The notes under the pieces were generated by a model, which ran no database searches, was not told the origin of the DNA, and saw only the letters and a list, made by a program, of their open reading frames with translations. The position numbers were made by a program, and so were the translations under genes. From NCBI RefSeq assembly GCF_008014645.1, contig NZ_VOWY01000002.1, forward strand, positions 62,001 through 126,000: a DNA stretch of 64,000 nucleotides, written 5' to 3'. This DNA is from Collinsella sp. BA40 (GTDB lineage: Bacteria > Actinomycetota > Coriobacteriia > Coriobacteriales > Coriobacteriaceae). Of the stretch, positions 8,455 to 16,152 are shown piece by piece. How positions within the stretch are numbered: position 1 is the stretch's first letter; every line of letters begins with the position of its first letter.

Positions 8455-9550
8455 CGGTGTACTTCACCTCGCCGGTACCCTCGACGCAGGTGCCCACGCG
8501 GAACGGGTGCTCGCCCATGTTCTCGAGGGCGGCCACGATGCCGGCCTCGTCGTCGGCAGAGCAGATGATGCACAGGCCCACGCCCATGTTGAAGGTCTTG
8601 CAGGCCTCGTTGGGGGCGAGCTCGGCGTGCTCGGACACATAGGTGATGACGGGCGGCACGGACCAGCCCATCTCGGAGCCGTTGCGCTCGACCAGCGCGT
8701 CGACGTCCTTGGGCAGCGCGCGGTTGAGGTTCTCGGTGATGCCGCCGCCGGTGATGTGGGCCAGGGCGTGCACCGGGGCGCCGCCGCGGAGCAGCTCGAG
8801 GACGGGCTTCACGTAGATGCGCGTGGGCGCGAGCAGCGCGTCGGCCAGCGATATGCCGCCGAGCTCCTCGAGCACCTGCTCGAGCTCGACGCGCTTGGCC
8901 TCGGCCTCGGGCGTGCCGGGGATGATGCCATCGACGCCGATGACCTTGCGGACCAGCGAGTAGCCGTTGGAGTGGACGCCCGTGGACGGCAGGCCGATGA
9001 TCACGTCGCCGGCCTTCACGTTCTCGGGGTTGATCATCTTAGGACGGTCGACGACGCCCACGGCGAAGCCGGCCATGTCGTAGTCGTCCGGGCGCATGAC
9101 GCCGGGGTGCTCGGCCATCTCGCCGCCCACCAGCGCGCAGCCAGCGAGCTTGCAGCCGTCGGCCACGCCCTTGACGATCTTTGCCATCTGCTCGGCCTCG
9201 ATGTGGCCGATGGCCACGTAGTCCAGGAAGAACAGGGGCTCGGCGCCGGAGGCGAGGATGTCGTTCACGCACATGGCGACGAGGTCCTGGCCCACCGTCT
9301 CGTGACGGTCGAGCAGCTGGGCGAGGACGAGCTTGGTGCCCACGCCATCGGTGCCCGAAATGAGGATCGGGTCCTCCATGTCCTTCATCGCAGCAGCGGA
9401 GAACAGACCGCCGAAGCCACCGATGCCACCGATGACCTCGGGGCGGTTGGTCTCGGCGACCATCTGCTTGATCGCATCGACGGCGCGGGCGCCCTCGGCG
9501 GTATCGACGCCGGCGTCCTCGTAGGTTACATGCTTGGAAGTTTCGGACAT
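8444..9550 (-). CDS. purM: Phosphoribosylformylglycinamidine cyclo-ligase (AIR synthase)
   Basis: The 368-residue cytoplasmic enzyme closes the imidazole ring of AIR using ATP. Family marks in order are YEDAGVDTAEGARAVDAIK (about 10-28), GGFGGLFS, ILISGTDGVGTKL (about 62-74), DLVAMCVNDILASGAEPLFFLDY, GCALVGGEMAEHPG, GLPSTGVHSNGYSL and AHITGGGITENLNRALP. The length is normal for the family. It is the first gene of a purM-purN pair, and purF lies upstream across a repeat-filled gap of 1165 bases, so the purine genes here are split by inserted repeats. The likely ribosome site is the GGAA run seven to ten bases before the ATG. Confidence 0.95.
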   Translation of the reverse strand: MSETSKHVTYEDAGVDTAEGARAVDAIKQMVAETNRPEVIGGIGGFGGLFSAAAMKDMEDPILISGTDGVGTKLVLAQLLDRHETVGQDLVAMCVNDILASGAEPLFFLDYVAIGHIEAEQMAKIVKGVADGCKLAGCALVGGEMAEHPGVMRPDDYDMAGFAVGVVDRPKMINPENVKAGDVIIGLPSTGVHSNGYSLVRKVIGVDGIIPGTPEAEAKRVELEQVLEELGGISLADALLAPTRIYVKPVLELLRGGAPVHALAHITGGGITENLNRALPKDVDALVERNGSEMGWSVPPVITYVSEHAELAPNEACKTFNMGVGLCIICSADDEAGIVAALENMGEHPFRVGTCVEGTGEVKYTDEQ

Positions 9551-9664
9551 GTGAGGTTCCTTTCGACCCAGGGAATTCCTAGTACCTCATGATACCAGCT
9601 GTAGGCCCATCCGTTCGAGTCCCTCCCCTCCTCCACCCCCGTTCATGTTGCATCCATTTGTGCG

Positions 9665-9744
9665 CCCATTTGTGCATCCGTTTGTGCGTCCTTTTGCGCG
9701 CCCATTTGTGCATCCGTTTGTGCGTCCTTTTGCGCGCCCATTTG
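9665..9744. repeat. 36-bp tandem repeat built from 12-bp subunits
   Basis: Two exact 36-bp copies lie at 9665-9700 and 9701-9736, with a partial third. Each is made of three diverged 12-mers of the type CATTTGTGCATC, CGTTTGTGCGTC, CTTTTGCGCGCC. In one plus-strand frame it would read as repeated P-F-[VA]-[HR], but no gene with normal features surrounds it. Confidence 0.85.
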
Positions 9745-9826
9745 GGACGGGGTTTTACGGCTCATCAACACGGGTCATGGCGGGACGGGGTTTTACGGCT
9801 CATCAACACGGGTCATGGCGGGACGG
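9744..9826. repeat. 38-bp direct repeat, 2.2 copies
   Basis: Identical copies lie at 9744-9781 and 9782-9819, each beginning GGGACGGGGTTTTACGGC, followed by GGGACGG of a third copy at 9820-9826. It directly abuts the 36-bp tandem repeat. Confidence 0.85.
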
Positions 9827-10049
9827 AGTTTTTCCCAGCAAAGCCACGCTGGGCCAGTTGAGTCGATTTGGCCGTTTGAGGCGGTCGTTTTATCGCTCGG
9901 CATGCAGGATGCACGTCTCACCACACATGCTGGCACATGCAGTGAGCCCCGGATCGGAACCAATCGACACGTTAAGTCTGTGCCACATTGAACAGGGGAT
10001 GAGCTGCGGCGGCCTTATCGGGAGAAAGGTGGCCGAAAGGCCGAGTCCA

Positions 10050-10341
10050 CCGCGGATTCCCGACGCCCGGGCGGGCGGCAGCCGCCCTGTCGGGAGAAGC
10101 GTGGCGGCAGGACGCACGTCGCCGCGGATTCCTGACGGCGGGGCCGCTGCCCCGCGGATTCCTGACGCTTACGGCACCGTCCGAGCCCTCCCCGCGGGAG
10201 AAAACCGCGCCTGGGGCCGTACGCGGGAGTTTCCGGACGTCAGGGCGCCTTTGCCCGCGGATTCCCGACGCCCGCGTGGGCGGCAGCCGCCCTGTCGGGA
10301 GAAACGCGGCGGCAGGACGCACGTCGCCGCGGATTCCTGAC
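10050..10341. repeat. Pair of 87-bp repeats with internal hairpins
   Basis: Copies at 10050-10136 and 10255-10341 differ at only about four positions. Each contains CCCGAC...GTCGGG pairing around GGGCGGCAGCCGCCC, and each ends in CCGCGGATTCCTGAC. The short CCGCGGATTCC[CT]GAC core recurs once more near 10152. The spacer also has hairpin-prone GCGGGAGAAAACCGCG. Confidence 0.8.
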
Positions 10342-10368
10342 ACCCGAACGAACGCCCTGCCGTCGCCC

Positions 10369-10464
10369 CACTGGAACACGAGGAGGTGCCAGATCAAGTC
10401 GAAGGGCCTGACCCCGGTGGAGTTCCGAGAGCAGGCCCTTCGGGAAGCCGCGTATCGACTATGA
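10369..10464 (+). pseudogene. C-terminal remnant of an IS3-family transposase
   Basis: The open frame ends in HWNTRRCQIKSKGLTPVEF followed by REQALREAA, which is the characteristic end of IS3-family OrfB transposases (integrase-core type, ending in a G-[LM]-[ST]-P-x-[EQ]-[FY]-R motif). Only about 31 residues survive; the catalytic DDE domain is absent upstream, where repeat DNA is found instead. A matching IS end lies just downstream at 10472-10496. Confidence 0.7.
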
Positions 10465-10471
10465 TTTTTCA

Positions 10472-10496
10472 CGTCCAAGTTTCGGGACGCAGTTCA
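10472..10496 (+). mobile_element. Probable terminal inverted-repeat end of the IS3-family remnant
   Basis: CGTCCAAGTTTCGGGACG followed by CAGTTCA lies eight bases after the transposase stop. It resembles the TGTCC...GGGGTCAGTTCA-type ends of IS3-family elements. The opposite end was not found, so the element is dead. Confidence 0.5.
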
Positions 10497-10579
10497 CAGG
10501 AAAACAGGGGTCGCGAAATCACGCGTTCAATAATCACGCGGCCACTGCGTCAACAGCATGATCGGCACCAAGCGAACGG

Positions 10580-10700
10580 GCCCGACAGCCGCCAGCACCG
10601 ACGCTGCTACGCGGGCCCGGCAGCAACCAGCACTGGCACCGCCACGCGGGCCCGACTGCAACCAACACCGACGCCGCCAGCACCGACGCCGCCACGGCGC
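10580..10700. repeat. GC-rich degenerate repeats next to the purF 3' end
   Basis: The units share GCGGGCCCG and GCAACCAGCAC/GCCAGCACCGACGC cores at about 35-bp spacing (around 10577, 10611 and 10646), ending 16 bases before the purF stop. It may include the purF terminator, though no clean hairpin with a U-run was seen. Confidence 0.5.
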
Positions 10701-10715
10701 CATGCTCACATGCGG

Positions 10716-12392
10716 CTACTCGCCGTGGGCCTCTTCCCAGGAGCGGTCCGCCTTCTTCTCCGCCACGCAACGGCCGGTGACGGGCTCGGGCTTGGTGAGG
10801 TTGCGCGGGACGTAGCCCTCGATGAACTTATCGCGGCCGAAGCTCTCGGGGATGGCCACGGGATACTCGCCCGTGAAGCACGCGGTGCAGTAGCCGGCGT
10901 CGGGCACGCACTCGAGCAGCGAGTCGACCGAGAGGAACGCCAGCGTGTCGGCACCGATGAACTCGCACACCTCGTCCACGTTCTTGGTGGCCGAGATGAG
11001 CTGGCTCTGCTCGCCCGTATCCACGCCGTAGAAGCACGGCCAGATGTCCTCGGGGCAGTTGATGCGGATGTGGATCTCCTTGGCGCCCGCCTGGCGCAGC
11101 ATGCGCACCAGCTGCACCATGGTGGTGCCGCGCACGATCGAATCGTCCACGACCACGATGCGCTTGCCCTCGATGACGTCCTTGAGCGGGTTGAGCTTCA
11201 GACGCACGCCCATGGCGCGCAGCTCCTGCGTGGGCTCGATGAACGTGCGGGCGACGTAGCGGTTCTTGATGAGGCCCGTGCCGTAGGGGATGCCGCTCTC
11301 AAACGCGTAGCCCTCGGCCGACGGCAGGCCGGAGTCGGGGGTGCCGATAACCATATCGGCCTCGACCGGGCACTCGAGCGCCAGCTTGCGGCCCATATCG
11401 TAACGGCAGGCATAGATGGACTTGCCGTCCACGATGGAGTCGGGGCGCGCGAAGTAGACCTGCTCGAAGATGCAGTGCGCGGTCTTCTCGGCAGCGGGAA
11501 CGCCCTGCTCGGACACGAGGCCCTCGGCGCTGATGCGCAGGATCTCGCCGGGGCGGATGTCGCGCACGTACTCGGCGCCGATGATGTCGAGCGCGCAGGT
11601 CTCGGACGTTACCACCCAGCCGGCGGCGGAGGCCACGACCTCGTCGCCCACCAGGTCATCGGCGGACGCGGCGTCGCTGGGCATGGCGGCCGCGGCGGCG
11701 TAGGCGTCGGCAGCGGCCACGCCCTCGTCGCTGGTAAGGCGGCCGAGCACGAGCGGACGGATGCCGTGCGGATCACGGAAGGCGTAGAGCGCCTCCTCGT
11801 TGATGAGCGTCATGGCATAGCCGCCGCGGATGAGCTCCATGGTCTTGCGGATGCCCTCGCGCAGGTGGTGCGACTGCTCGGTGAAGTAGCCGATGAGCTT
11901 CACGGCCACCTCGGAGTCGGAGCCGGAGTTGAAGTGGACGCCCAGCTCGATGAGCTGGCGGCGCAGCTCGTCGGTGTTCACCAGGGTGCCGTTGTGCGCC
12001 AGCGCCACGATGACGTCGCCGATGGTGGAGAGGTGCGGCTGGGACTCCTCCCAGCTCTTTGCGCCGGCGGTGCCGTAGCGCACATGGCCCACGGCGAGCT
12101 GGCCGGACAGCGCGTTGATGTCGGCGTTGGAGAAGACCTGGCTCACCAGGCCCAGGTCCTTGCGGACCATGACCGTGCCGCCGTCGCCCACGGCGATGCC
12201 GGCGGATTCCTGGCCGCGGTGCTGCAGGGCGCGCAGGCCGAAGAACGTGAGGCGCGCGACGTCGCGATCGGGAGCCCATACGCCAAAGATGCCGCACTCC
12301 TCGTTCAACGTATCGTGAGCGAGCTCGTCCTCGAGATTCGCGGTATCGGCAGATGCGAACTGCTGCGCGGCGCGCACGGTTTCTTGAGACAT
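10716..12392 (-). CDS. purF: Amidophosphoribosyltransferase
   Basis: The 558-residue cytoplasmic enzyme commits PRPP to purine synthesis using glutamine. The catalytic Cys is in NEECGIFGVWAPD at about residue 33, so a propeptide of about 32 residues must be removed, three times the length in Bacillus. The glutaminase domain continues with LRALQHRGQESAGIA. The PRPP motif is RIVVVDDSIVRGTTM. Cysteines in GYCTACFTGEYPV suggest the Fe-S form of the enzyme. An odd Ala-rich insert of about 35 residues (DAYAAAAAMPSDAASADD) lies inside the glutaminase domain between RPLVLGRL and GWVVTSETCALD. The start at 12392 has AAGGGA six bases upstream; the ATG two codons earlier overlaps that site. A TATAAT box lies 44 bases upstream. 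Confidence 0.94.
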   Translation of the reverse strand: MSQETVRAAQQFASADTANLEDELAHDTLNEECGIFGVWAPDRDVARLTFFGLRALQHRGQESAGIAVGDGGTVMVRKDLGLVSQVFSNADINALSGQLAVGHVRYGTAGAKSWEESQPHLSTIGDVIVALAHNGTLVNTDELRRQLIELGVHFNSGSDSEVAVKLIGYFTEQSHHLREGIRKTMELIRGGYAMTLINEEALYAFRDPHGIRPLVLGRLTSDEGVAAADAYAAAAAMPSDAASADDLVGDEVVASAAGWVVTSETCALDIIGAEYVRDIRPGEILRISAEGLVSEQGVPAAEKTAHCIFEQVYFARPDSIVDGKSIYACRYDMGRKLALECPVEADMVIGTPDSGLPSAEGYAFESGIPYGTGLIKNRYVARTFIEPTQELRAMGVRLKLNPLKDVIEGKRIVVVDDSIVRGTTMVQLVRMLRQAGAKEIHIRINCPEDIWPCFYGVDTGEQSQLISATKNVDEVCEFIGADTLAFLSVDSLLECVPDAGYCTACFTGEYPVAIPESFGRDKFIEGYVPRNLTKPEPVTGRCVAEKKADRSWEEAHGE

Positions 12393-12435
12393 GGACATCC
12401 CTTCGTTAAATGCCAGTTGGCTAATGTACCTTGCT

Positions 12436-12441
12436 ATTATA
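12436..12441 (-). promoter_or_regulatory. Candidate -10 box of purF
   Basis: A perfect TATAAT on the minus strand lies 44 bases before the chosen purF start. No good -35 hexamer is found 16-18 bases upstream, so this may be an activator-dependent promoter or a chance match. Confidence 0.45.
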
Positions 12442-12495
12442 CGCAGCTCGCCCGTGCATGGCGTTTTTGCCACGAAAGCGAAACATGATAACTAC

Positions 12496-12527
12496 GAAGC
12501 CGAGGCGCCACCATGCGCCTCGGCTTC
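12496..12527 (-). terminator. Hairpin after the CmpB-like gene, probable terminator
   Basis: GAAGCCGAGGCGC at 12496-12508 pairs perfectly with GCGCCTCGGCTTC at 12515-12527 around a 6-base loop, eight bases after the stop. The minus-strand flank lacks a true U-run. Confidence 0.6.
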
Positions 12528-12534
12528 AAGCGTG

Positions 12535-13851
12535 CTACCTCGAGCCGTTGGGGCGCTCGGGGCTGTCGATTCGACTCGTTGTGTCGGGGTGAATCGTCAT
12601 GGTTTGGAACCTATGCTCCATATACGCGTTGTCGAAATGCTCCGCGTAGAACTGCTCGACCGGAGAACTGGGCTCCAGACCACTCACGCGACAGAACCAG
12701 CAGTCCAGCGCCTGAAGGGTCATAACACCGTTCACCAGCATAAGGGCGGTTACCACGGCGGTGAGCGAATAGCGCATCTTCCACGGGATGAGGTTGATGA
12801 GCTTCAGCAGCCGCGGCAGGCACACCTTGATCCAGAACAAGCCGAGGGTGCCCCACATGAGCATGAACGGCGTGGAGGTGCGGCCGGCGAACAGGATGGC
12901 CATGGGATCGGGGATCCCGGGCAGCAGCTCGTAGGAGTACGCCCAGGCGATAGCGCCGAACGACGTCTGCATCCACCAACCCACGGCAGCCTCGAACACG
13001 CCGCCGATGATGGCGCTCACGATGAAGATCACCAGGAAGTTCTTCTTATAGAAACGGTTGAGCGCGACGGTGAGCAGCACCGCGCCAAAACCGTAGATGG
13101 GGCTGAACGGTCCGAACAGCAGGCCGGCGCGATCTTGATACACGCCCGGATCGACCCACACCATATGGAAGATGACCTCGATGATGAGACCGAGCACGCA
13201 GCAGACCATGAAGACCCAGAACAGGTTGAAGAAGTTGAGCTTGATATAGCCCTCGCCCGTAAGGTCGCGGCCAAGCATGCCCTCCTCGGCGGCAGCGCGA
13301 TCCTGCATGTCGCGCAGACGGCGCTGCAGCTCGCGCTCCTGACGCAACGTGGGATCGACCGTGGCGGACAGCGCGATGAGGATACCCAGCTGGATCATGG
13401 GGCGGATGAGGTGCACGCCGATGCCCTGCAGCATCACGTCGATGAGAAGCTGCCCGATCGTCATGACGATGAGCGCGGACGCCCAGCGCACCGCGTCGCG
13501 GCGGTAGCTCTTCATAAGCGTCCATCCAAAGAGGATGAGCGCGATCGACGAGACGAATGCCAGGATCGAGCCGATCACCGTCATGGTGACGGTAAGCGTG
13601 AGGTTGGAGCCAAGCAGCACGGATTCCTGACCCATAACCAGGCGATACACGATGATGCCGAAGTACGCACCCATGAGCGGAAGCGCCACCACGCCGTCGA
13701 GGGCGCACAGCGCTCCGTAGATACGGATGATCAACGGGATGGTCTTCAGCTGCTCCTTGGTTGGAACGCGCGGATCAAGGTCGTTGCCGGGTAGACCGAA
13801 GTCTTCATTCTGCGCCCCCTCGACCTTGCTCGGTACAGTTGCTTCGCTCAC
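12535..13851 (-). CDS. CmpB-like multi-pass membrane protein (putative ABC-transporter type IV family)
   Basis: The 438-residue integral membrane protein has its C-terminal half in the PF06541 family, whose members are called putative ABC-transporter type IV proteins but have no settled role. Marks are FFNLFWVFMVCCVLGLIIEVIFH (about 226-248), then LFGPFSPIYGFGAVLL, GGVFEAAVGWWMQTSFGAIAWAYSY and KMRYSLTAVVTALMLVNGVMTL. The N-terminal half (about 35-165) adds four or five more helices and is not typical of the family. A charged, likely cytoplasmic linker (REQRELQRRLRDMQDRAAAEEG type) lies between the two. The start codon lies one base before the end of the MoaE-like gene, so the two are coupled. 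Confidence 0.75.
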   Translation of the reverse strand: MSEATVPSKVEGAQNEDFGLPGNDLDPRVPTKEQLKTIPLIIRIYGALCALDGVVALPLMGAYFGIIVYRLVMGQESVLLGSNLTLTVTMTVIGSILAFVSSIALILFGWTLMKSYRRDAVRWASALIVMTIGQLLIDVMLQGIGVHLIRPMIQLGILIALSATVDPTLRQERELQRRLRDMQDRAAAEEGMLGRDLTGEGYIKLNFFNLFWVFMVCCVLGLIIEVIFHMVWVDPGVYQDRAGLLFGPFSPIYGFGAVLLTVALNRFYKKNFLVIFIVSAIIGGVFEAAVGWWMQTSFGAIAWAYSYELLPGIPDPMAILFAGRTSTPFMLMWGTLGLFWIKVCLPRLLKLINLIPWKMRYSLTAVVTALMLVNGVMTLQALDCWFCRVSGLEPSSPVEQFYAEHFDNAYMEHRFQTMTIHPDTTSRIDSPERPNGSR

Positions 13852-13852
13852 G

Positions 13853-14260
13853 TTACTCTCCCTGCTCGATTTCGCTTACACATTCATTTTTGATTGTTCC
13901 CACCAGCGACTGCAACGCATCGATGACGCGCGGACGGATATCGCCGCCGATGAGCACCAGCATGATATCGTCGCCCACCGCAAGCTCGCCGTCGTTGAGC
14001 CACACGCGCACGTAGCCGATACCGGGCAGCGCACGGGTCGCCTCCACGGCGGCCTCGACCTTCTGGGCATCGTAGTGAAACAGCATGCCCGTCACGCGGC
14101 CGCCGGGCTGCACGCCGTCCGTGTTCACACCGCGGGCCTCGGCCTTGGGCGTCTCGCGCACCGTTCCGTTGTGGACGAGGTACATGCCGCAGCCGCGAAA
14201 ACCGGGATCGGCCTTGGCCTCGGCGAGCCAAGCGTCGATCGAGGGCATGGGTCGTGCCAT
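13853..14260 (-). CDS. MoaE-like protein (molybdopterin synthase large-subunit family)
   Basis: The 135-residue cytoplasmic protein resembles MoaE through HNGTVRETPKAEARG (about 29-43), the sheet segment GRVTGMLFHYDAQKVEAAVE, and the LPGIGYVRVWLNDGELAVGDDIMLVLIGGDIRP block (about 87-118). True MoaE ends in a lysine-rich active-site loop (typically KxxxPFWKKE). Here the matching region reads LVGTIKNECVSE, so only one of the usual lysines is present. No other cofactor genes (moaA, moaC, moaD) are in the window. It may be a diverged paralogue doing something else, coupled to the CmpB-like membrane protein that follows it. GGAG lies about 9 bases before the ATG. Confidence 0.6.
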   Translation of the reverse strand: MARPMPSIDAWLAEAKADPGFRGCGMYLVHNGTVRETPKAEARGVNTDGVQPGGRVTGMLFHYDAQKVEAAVEATRALPGIGYVRVWLNDGELAVGDDIMLVLIGGDIRPRVIDALQSLVGTIKNECVSEIEQGE

Positions 14261-14276
14261 AGCGCTGCTCCTTTCT

Positions 14277-14312
14277 CAAAAAAAGCAACCGAGCCACACG
14301 GAGTGGCTCGGC
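14277..14312 (-). terminator. Terminator of the sortase gene
   Basis: CCGAGCCAC at 14289-14297 pairs with GTGGCTCGG at 14303-14311, followed on the minus strand by TTGCTTTTTTT. Confidence 0.9.
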
Positions 14313-14329
14313 AGCGATGGGTCGTTTGG

Positions 14330-16099
14330 TTACTGGCGCGGGATGGTCTCTTCCAGCGAGCACACCATAACGGCGCGCGTGGTACGCGGGATGATCTCGC
14401 CCGCGCAGGTGATGAGGGACAGCACCTTGTCCGTGGAGCCGATGCGCTCCTCGACATCGGGCGCTTGAGCTTTGGCCATGCCGAGCGTCTCCGTGAGGTA
14501 CTGCTGCAGTGTCTTATCGCCGGTGAAGTTGGTCACGCGGGCGTCGGTGAACGTGTCCATGACCTGCGCGGTGAACATGGGCTTGAAAACGTAGGTGTTC
14601 TCGCGCGTGATGTAATACACGTTGCCGAACTGGTTGAAGGCATCCTGCTTGAGCGTGTCGTCCACGATCTTGAACATCGTGTTGTCATACATGTGGTGAC
14701 CGTAGAGCGTGGTCTGCTCGTCCACCGCGCCGGGCGCGGTGCCATCCATGTCCATGAAGATGCTTCCCGAGCCGTTGCCCGACAGGTCGAAGAGGCGCGT
14801 GAGGTACGTGGTGTTGTTATCGGTTTGCACCACGGGATAGTTGATCACGGTGTTGGGCACGTAGATCCAGCCGATGACGTCGGGGTTGATGGCCTCGAGC
14901 TCATCGAAATCGACCTGCGGAATTCCGTCGCCCGCGCTATCCTGCACCGCGTACTGCTGGAGGTCGGCATAGGTGGCTTGCGCCTCCTTGTAACCCATCT
15001 GCGCGCGAACGAAGATGAAGCCCGCGGCGGCAAGCAACGCGATGCCCACGATGATAAGGATGACCGAGGCGATGCTGCGGCCCTTACCGCCCTTGCCCTT
15101 CCCGCCGTTACCGTTCGAGCCGCCGTTGCCGCCGTAGGGCGAGGCGCCGGACCGGTTGGCGCGGCGGACGTCGGTGGGAGGCGTAACGGACCTGGAAGCG
15201 CGCACCGGATACACGGGCTGCGGGCTGACGGCGGCCACCGGAGCCTGAGGAGAAACGGCATCGGCACCCGAAGGCTGCGTGCGAGGGCCGCGGGCGCTGG
15301 CAACAGCGAGGAACTCCGCGGTCGAGGACGGTTTAGCGGTCATATTGGCCGATCCATTCGTAAGCTTGCCGGTGGGGTCGGCGGGGTTGTTTACAGGCGT
15401 CGCGGCGGTTACCGCGGCATCGTCGGAAGCGGGGCCCCACAAGCTCGCCTCGGCCATGCGCGCATATGAATCGCTCGTCGACGGAAGGTTGAGGTCGGAT
15501 ACGCTTCGGCGAGGAGGCTGCGCCGCGGCCGCTACGGCTTCGGCGGAGGCACCCAAAGCGGCGGCGTCGGCAGCCAGCCTGCCCATGGCAACGGTTGCCC
15601 CGTTGGCTGACACGGGCATGGGAACCCGTTCGGGAGCAGGTACGCACGGCTGGGCGGGTGCCGGCGACGAGGAGGAAGGGGCCACCGGAGCCGGAGCAGC
15701 AGGCGCCACAGCGGCGGCGGGCGAGGGCTTCACCGAGGCGGCGATCTTCTCGATCTCATCGTCCGTATGGCCCGAGGCCTTCCAGGCAGACAGGAACTGC
15801 ATGGTGGTGGAAGGATCAACCTGGGCAGGAGCCATAAAGGGCTCCGCTACCTCGCCGGCGGGGACATATCGATTGCCCGCCGGGCGGTCGACATCGGCGT
15901 CCGCCGCACCCGCGGCATGGGGACGGCCGGCAGCAGCCCCGCCCATCGTGGCCTCGGGCCCCAAGGGATCAAACGACGGGGATGAGAAATGGCCACCGGC
16001 CGGAACGCGACGCGCGCGGGGCTCCGGAACGCTCGACTCGCCCGGTGCGACCCATAGGTTGTCCGCCCCCTCGAACGGGTTCTTCGTGGTATCGGCCAT
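14330..16099 (-). CDS. Class B sortase with a long cytoplasmic N-terminal tail
   Basis: The 589-residue membrane-bound transpeptidase should join surface proteins to the wall or to each other. Residues 1-342 are a low-complexity Ala/Pro/Ser/Gly-rich tail expected to stay in the cytoplasm, about ten times longer than usual for a sortase. One transmembrane helix (about 343-364, SIASVILIIVGIALLAAAGF) follows. The sortase B fold runs from about 400 to the end. It carries the marker NPDVIGWIYVPNTVINYPVVQ, catalytic His468 in YGHHM, Cys565 in LITCAGE and Arg575 in RTTRAVMV. The usual TLSTC is changed to SLITC. No LPxTG-type substrate is encoded nearby, so its targets lie elsewhere. GAGGCGG stands before the ATG and a good terminator follows. 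Confidence 0.88.
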   Translation of the reverse strand: MADTTKNPFEGADNLWVAPGESSVPEPRARRVPAGGHFSSPSFDPLGPEATMGGAAAGRPHAAGAADADVDRPAGNRYVPAGEVAEPFMAPAQVDPSTTMQFLSAWKASGHTDDEIEKIAASVKPSPAAAVAPAAPAPVAPSSSSPAPAQPCVPAPERVPMPVSANGATVAMGRLAADAAALGASAEAVAAAAQPPRRSVSDLNLPSTSDSYARMAEASLWGPASDDAAVTAATPVNNPADPTGKLTNGSANMTAKPSSTAEFLAVASARGPRTQPSGADAVSPQAPVAAVSPQPVYPVRASRSVTPPTDVRRANRSGASPYGGNGGSNGNGGKGKGGKGRSIASVILIIVGIALLAAAGFIFVRAQMGYKEAQATYADLQQYAVQDSAGDGIPQVDFDELEAINPDVIGWIYVPNTVINYPVVQTDNNTTYLTRLFDLSGNGSGSIFMDMDGTAPGAVDEQTTLYGHHMYDNTMFKIVDDTLKQDAFNQFGNVYYITRENTYVFKPMFTAQVMDTFTDARVTNFTGDKTLQQYLTETLGMAKAQAPDVEERIGSTDKVLSLITCAGEIIPRTTRAVMVCSLEETIPRQ

Positions 16100-16152
16100 A
16101 ATCCGCCTCGTGTCTCCTGTCTTCTACAAAAGGGTGGTACAGCACCAAGGCC

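Larger units (their letters stand above)
9551..10715. other. Repeat-filled intergenic island between purM and purF
   Basis: This 1165-base gap has no credible intact gene. In order it holds the purM upstream region (9551-9660), a 36-bp tandem repeat (9665-9744), a 38-bp tandem repeat (9744-9826), a unique stretch (9827-10049), two 87-bp hairpin-bearing repeats (10050-10341), the tail of an IS3-family transposase with a terminal end (10369-10496), and a GC-rich short repeat block (10580-10700). Confidence 0.7.

Noticed and set aside
9665-9744. Possible CRISPR array
   Set aside because: The repeats are directly tandem with no spacers and no cas genes are near.
9645-10340. Plus-strand open frame with P-F-[VA]-[HR] repeats, and a minus-strand frame at 9972-10478
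   Set aside because: Both run across several unrelated DNA repeats, have no ribosome site and no domain, and change composition abruptly. I read them as repeats without coding function.
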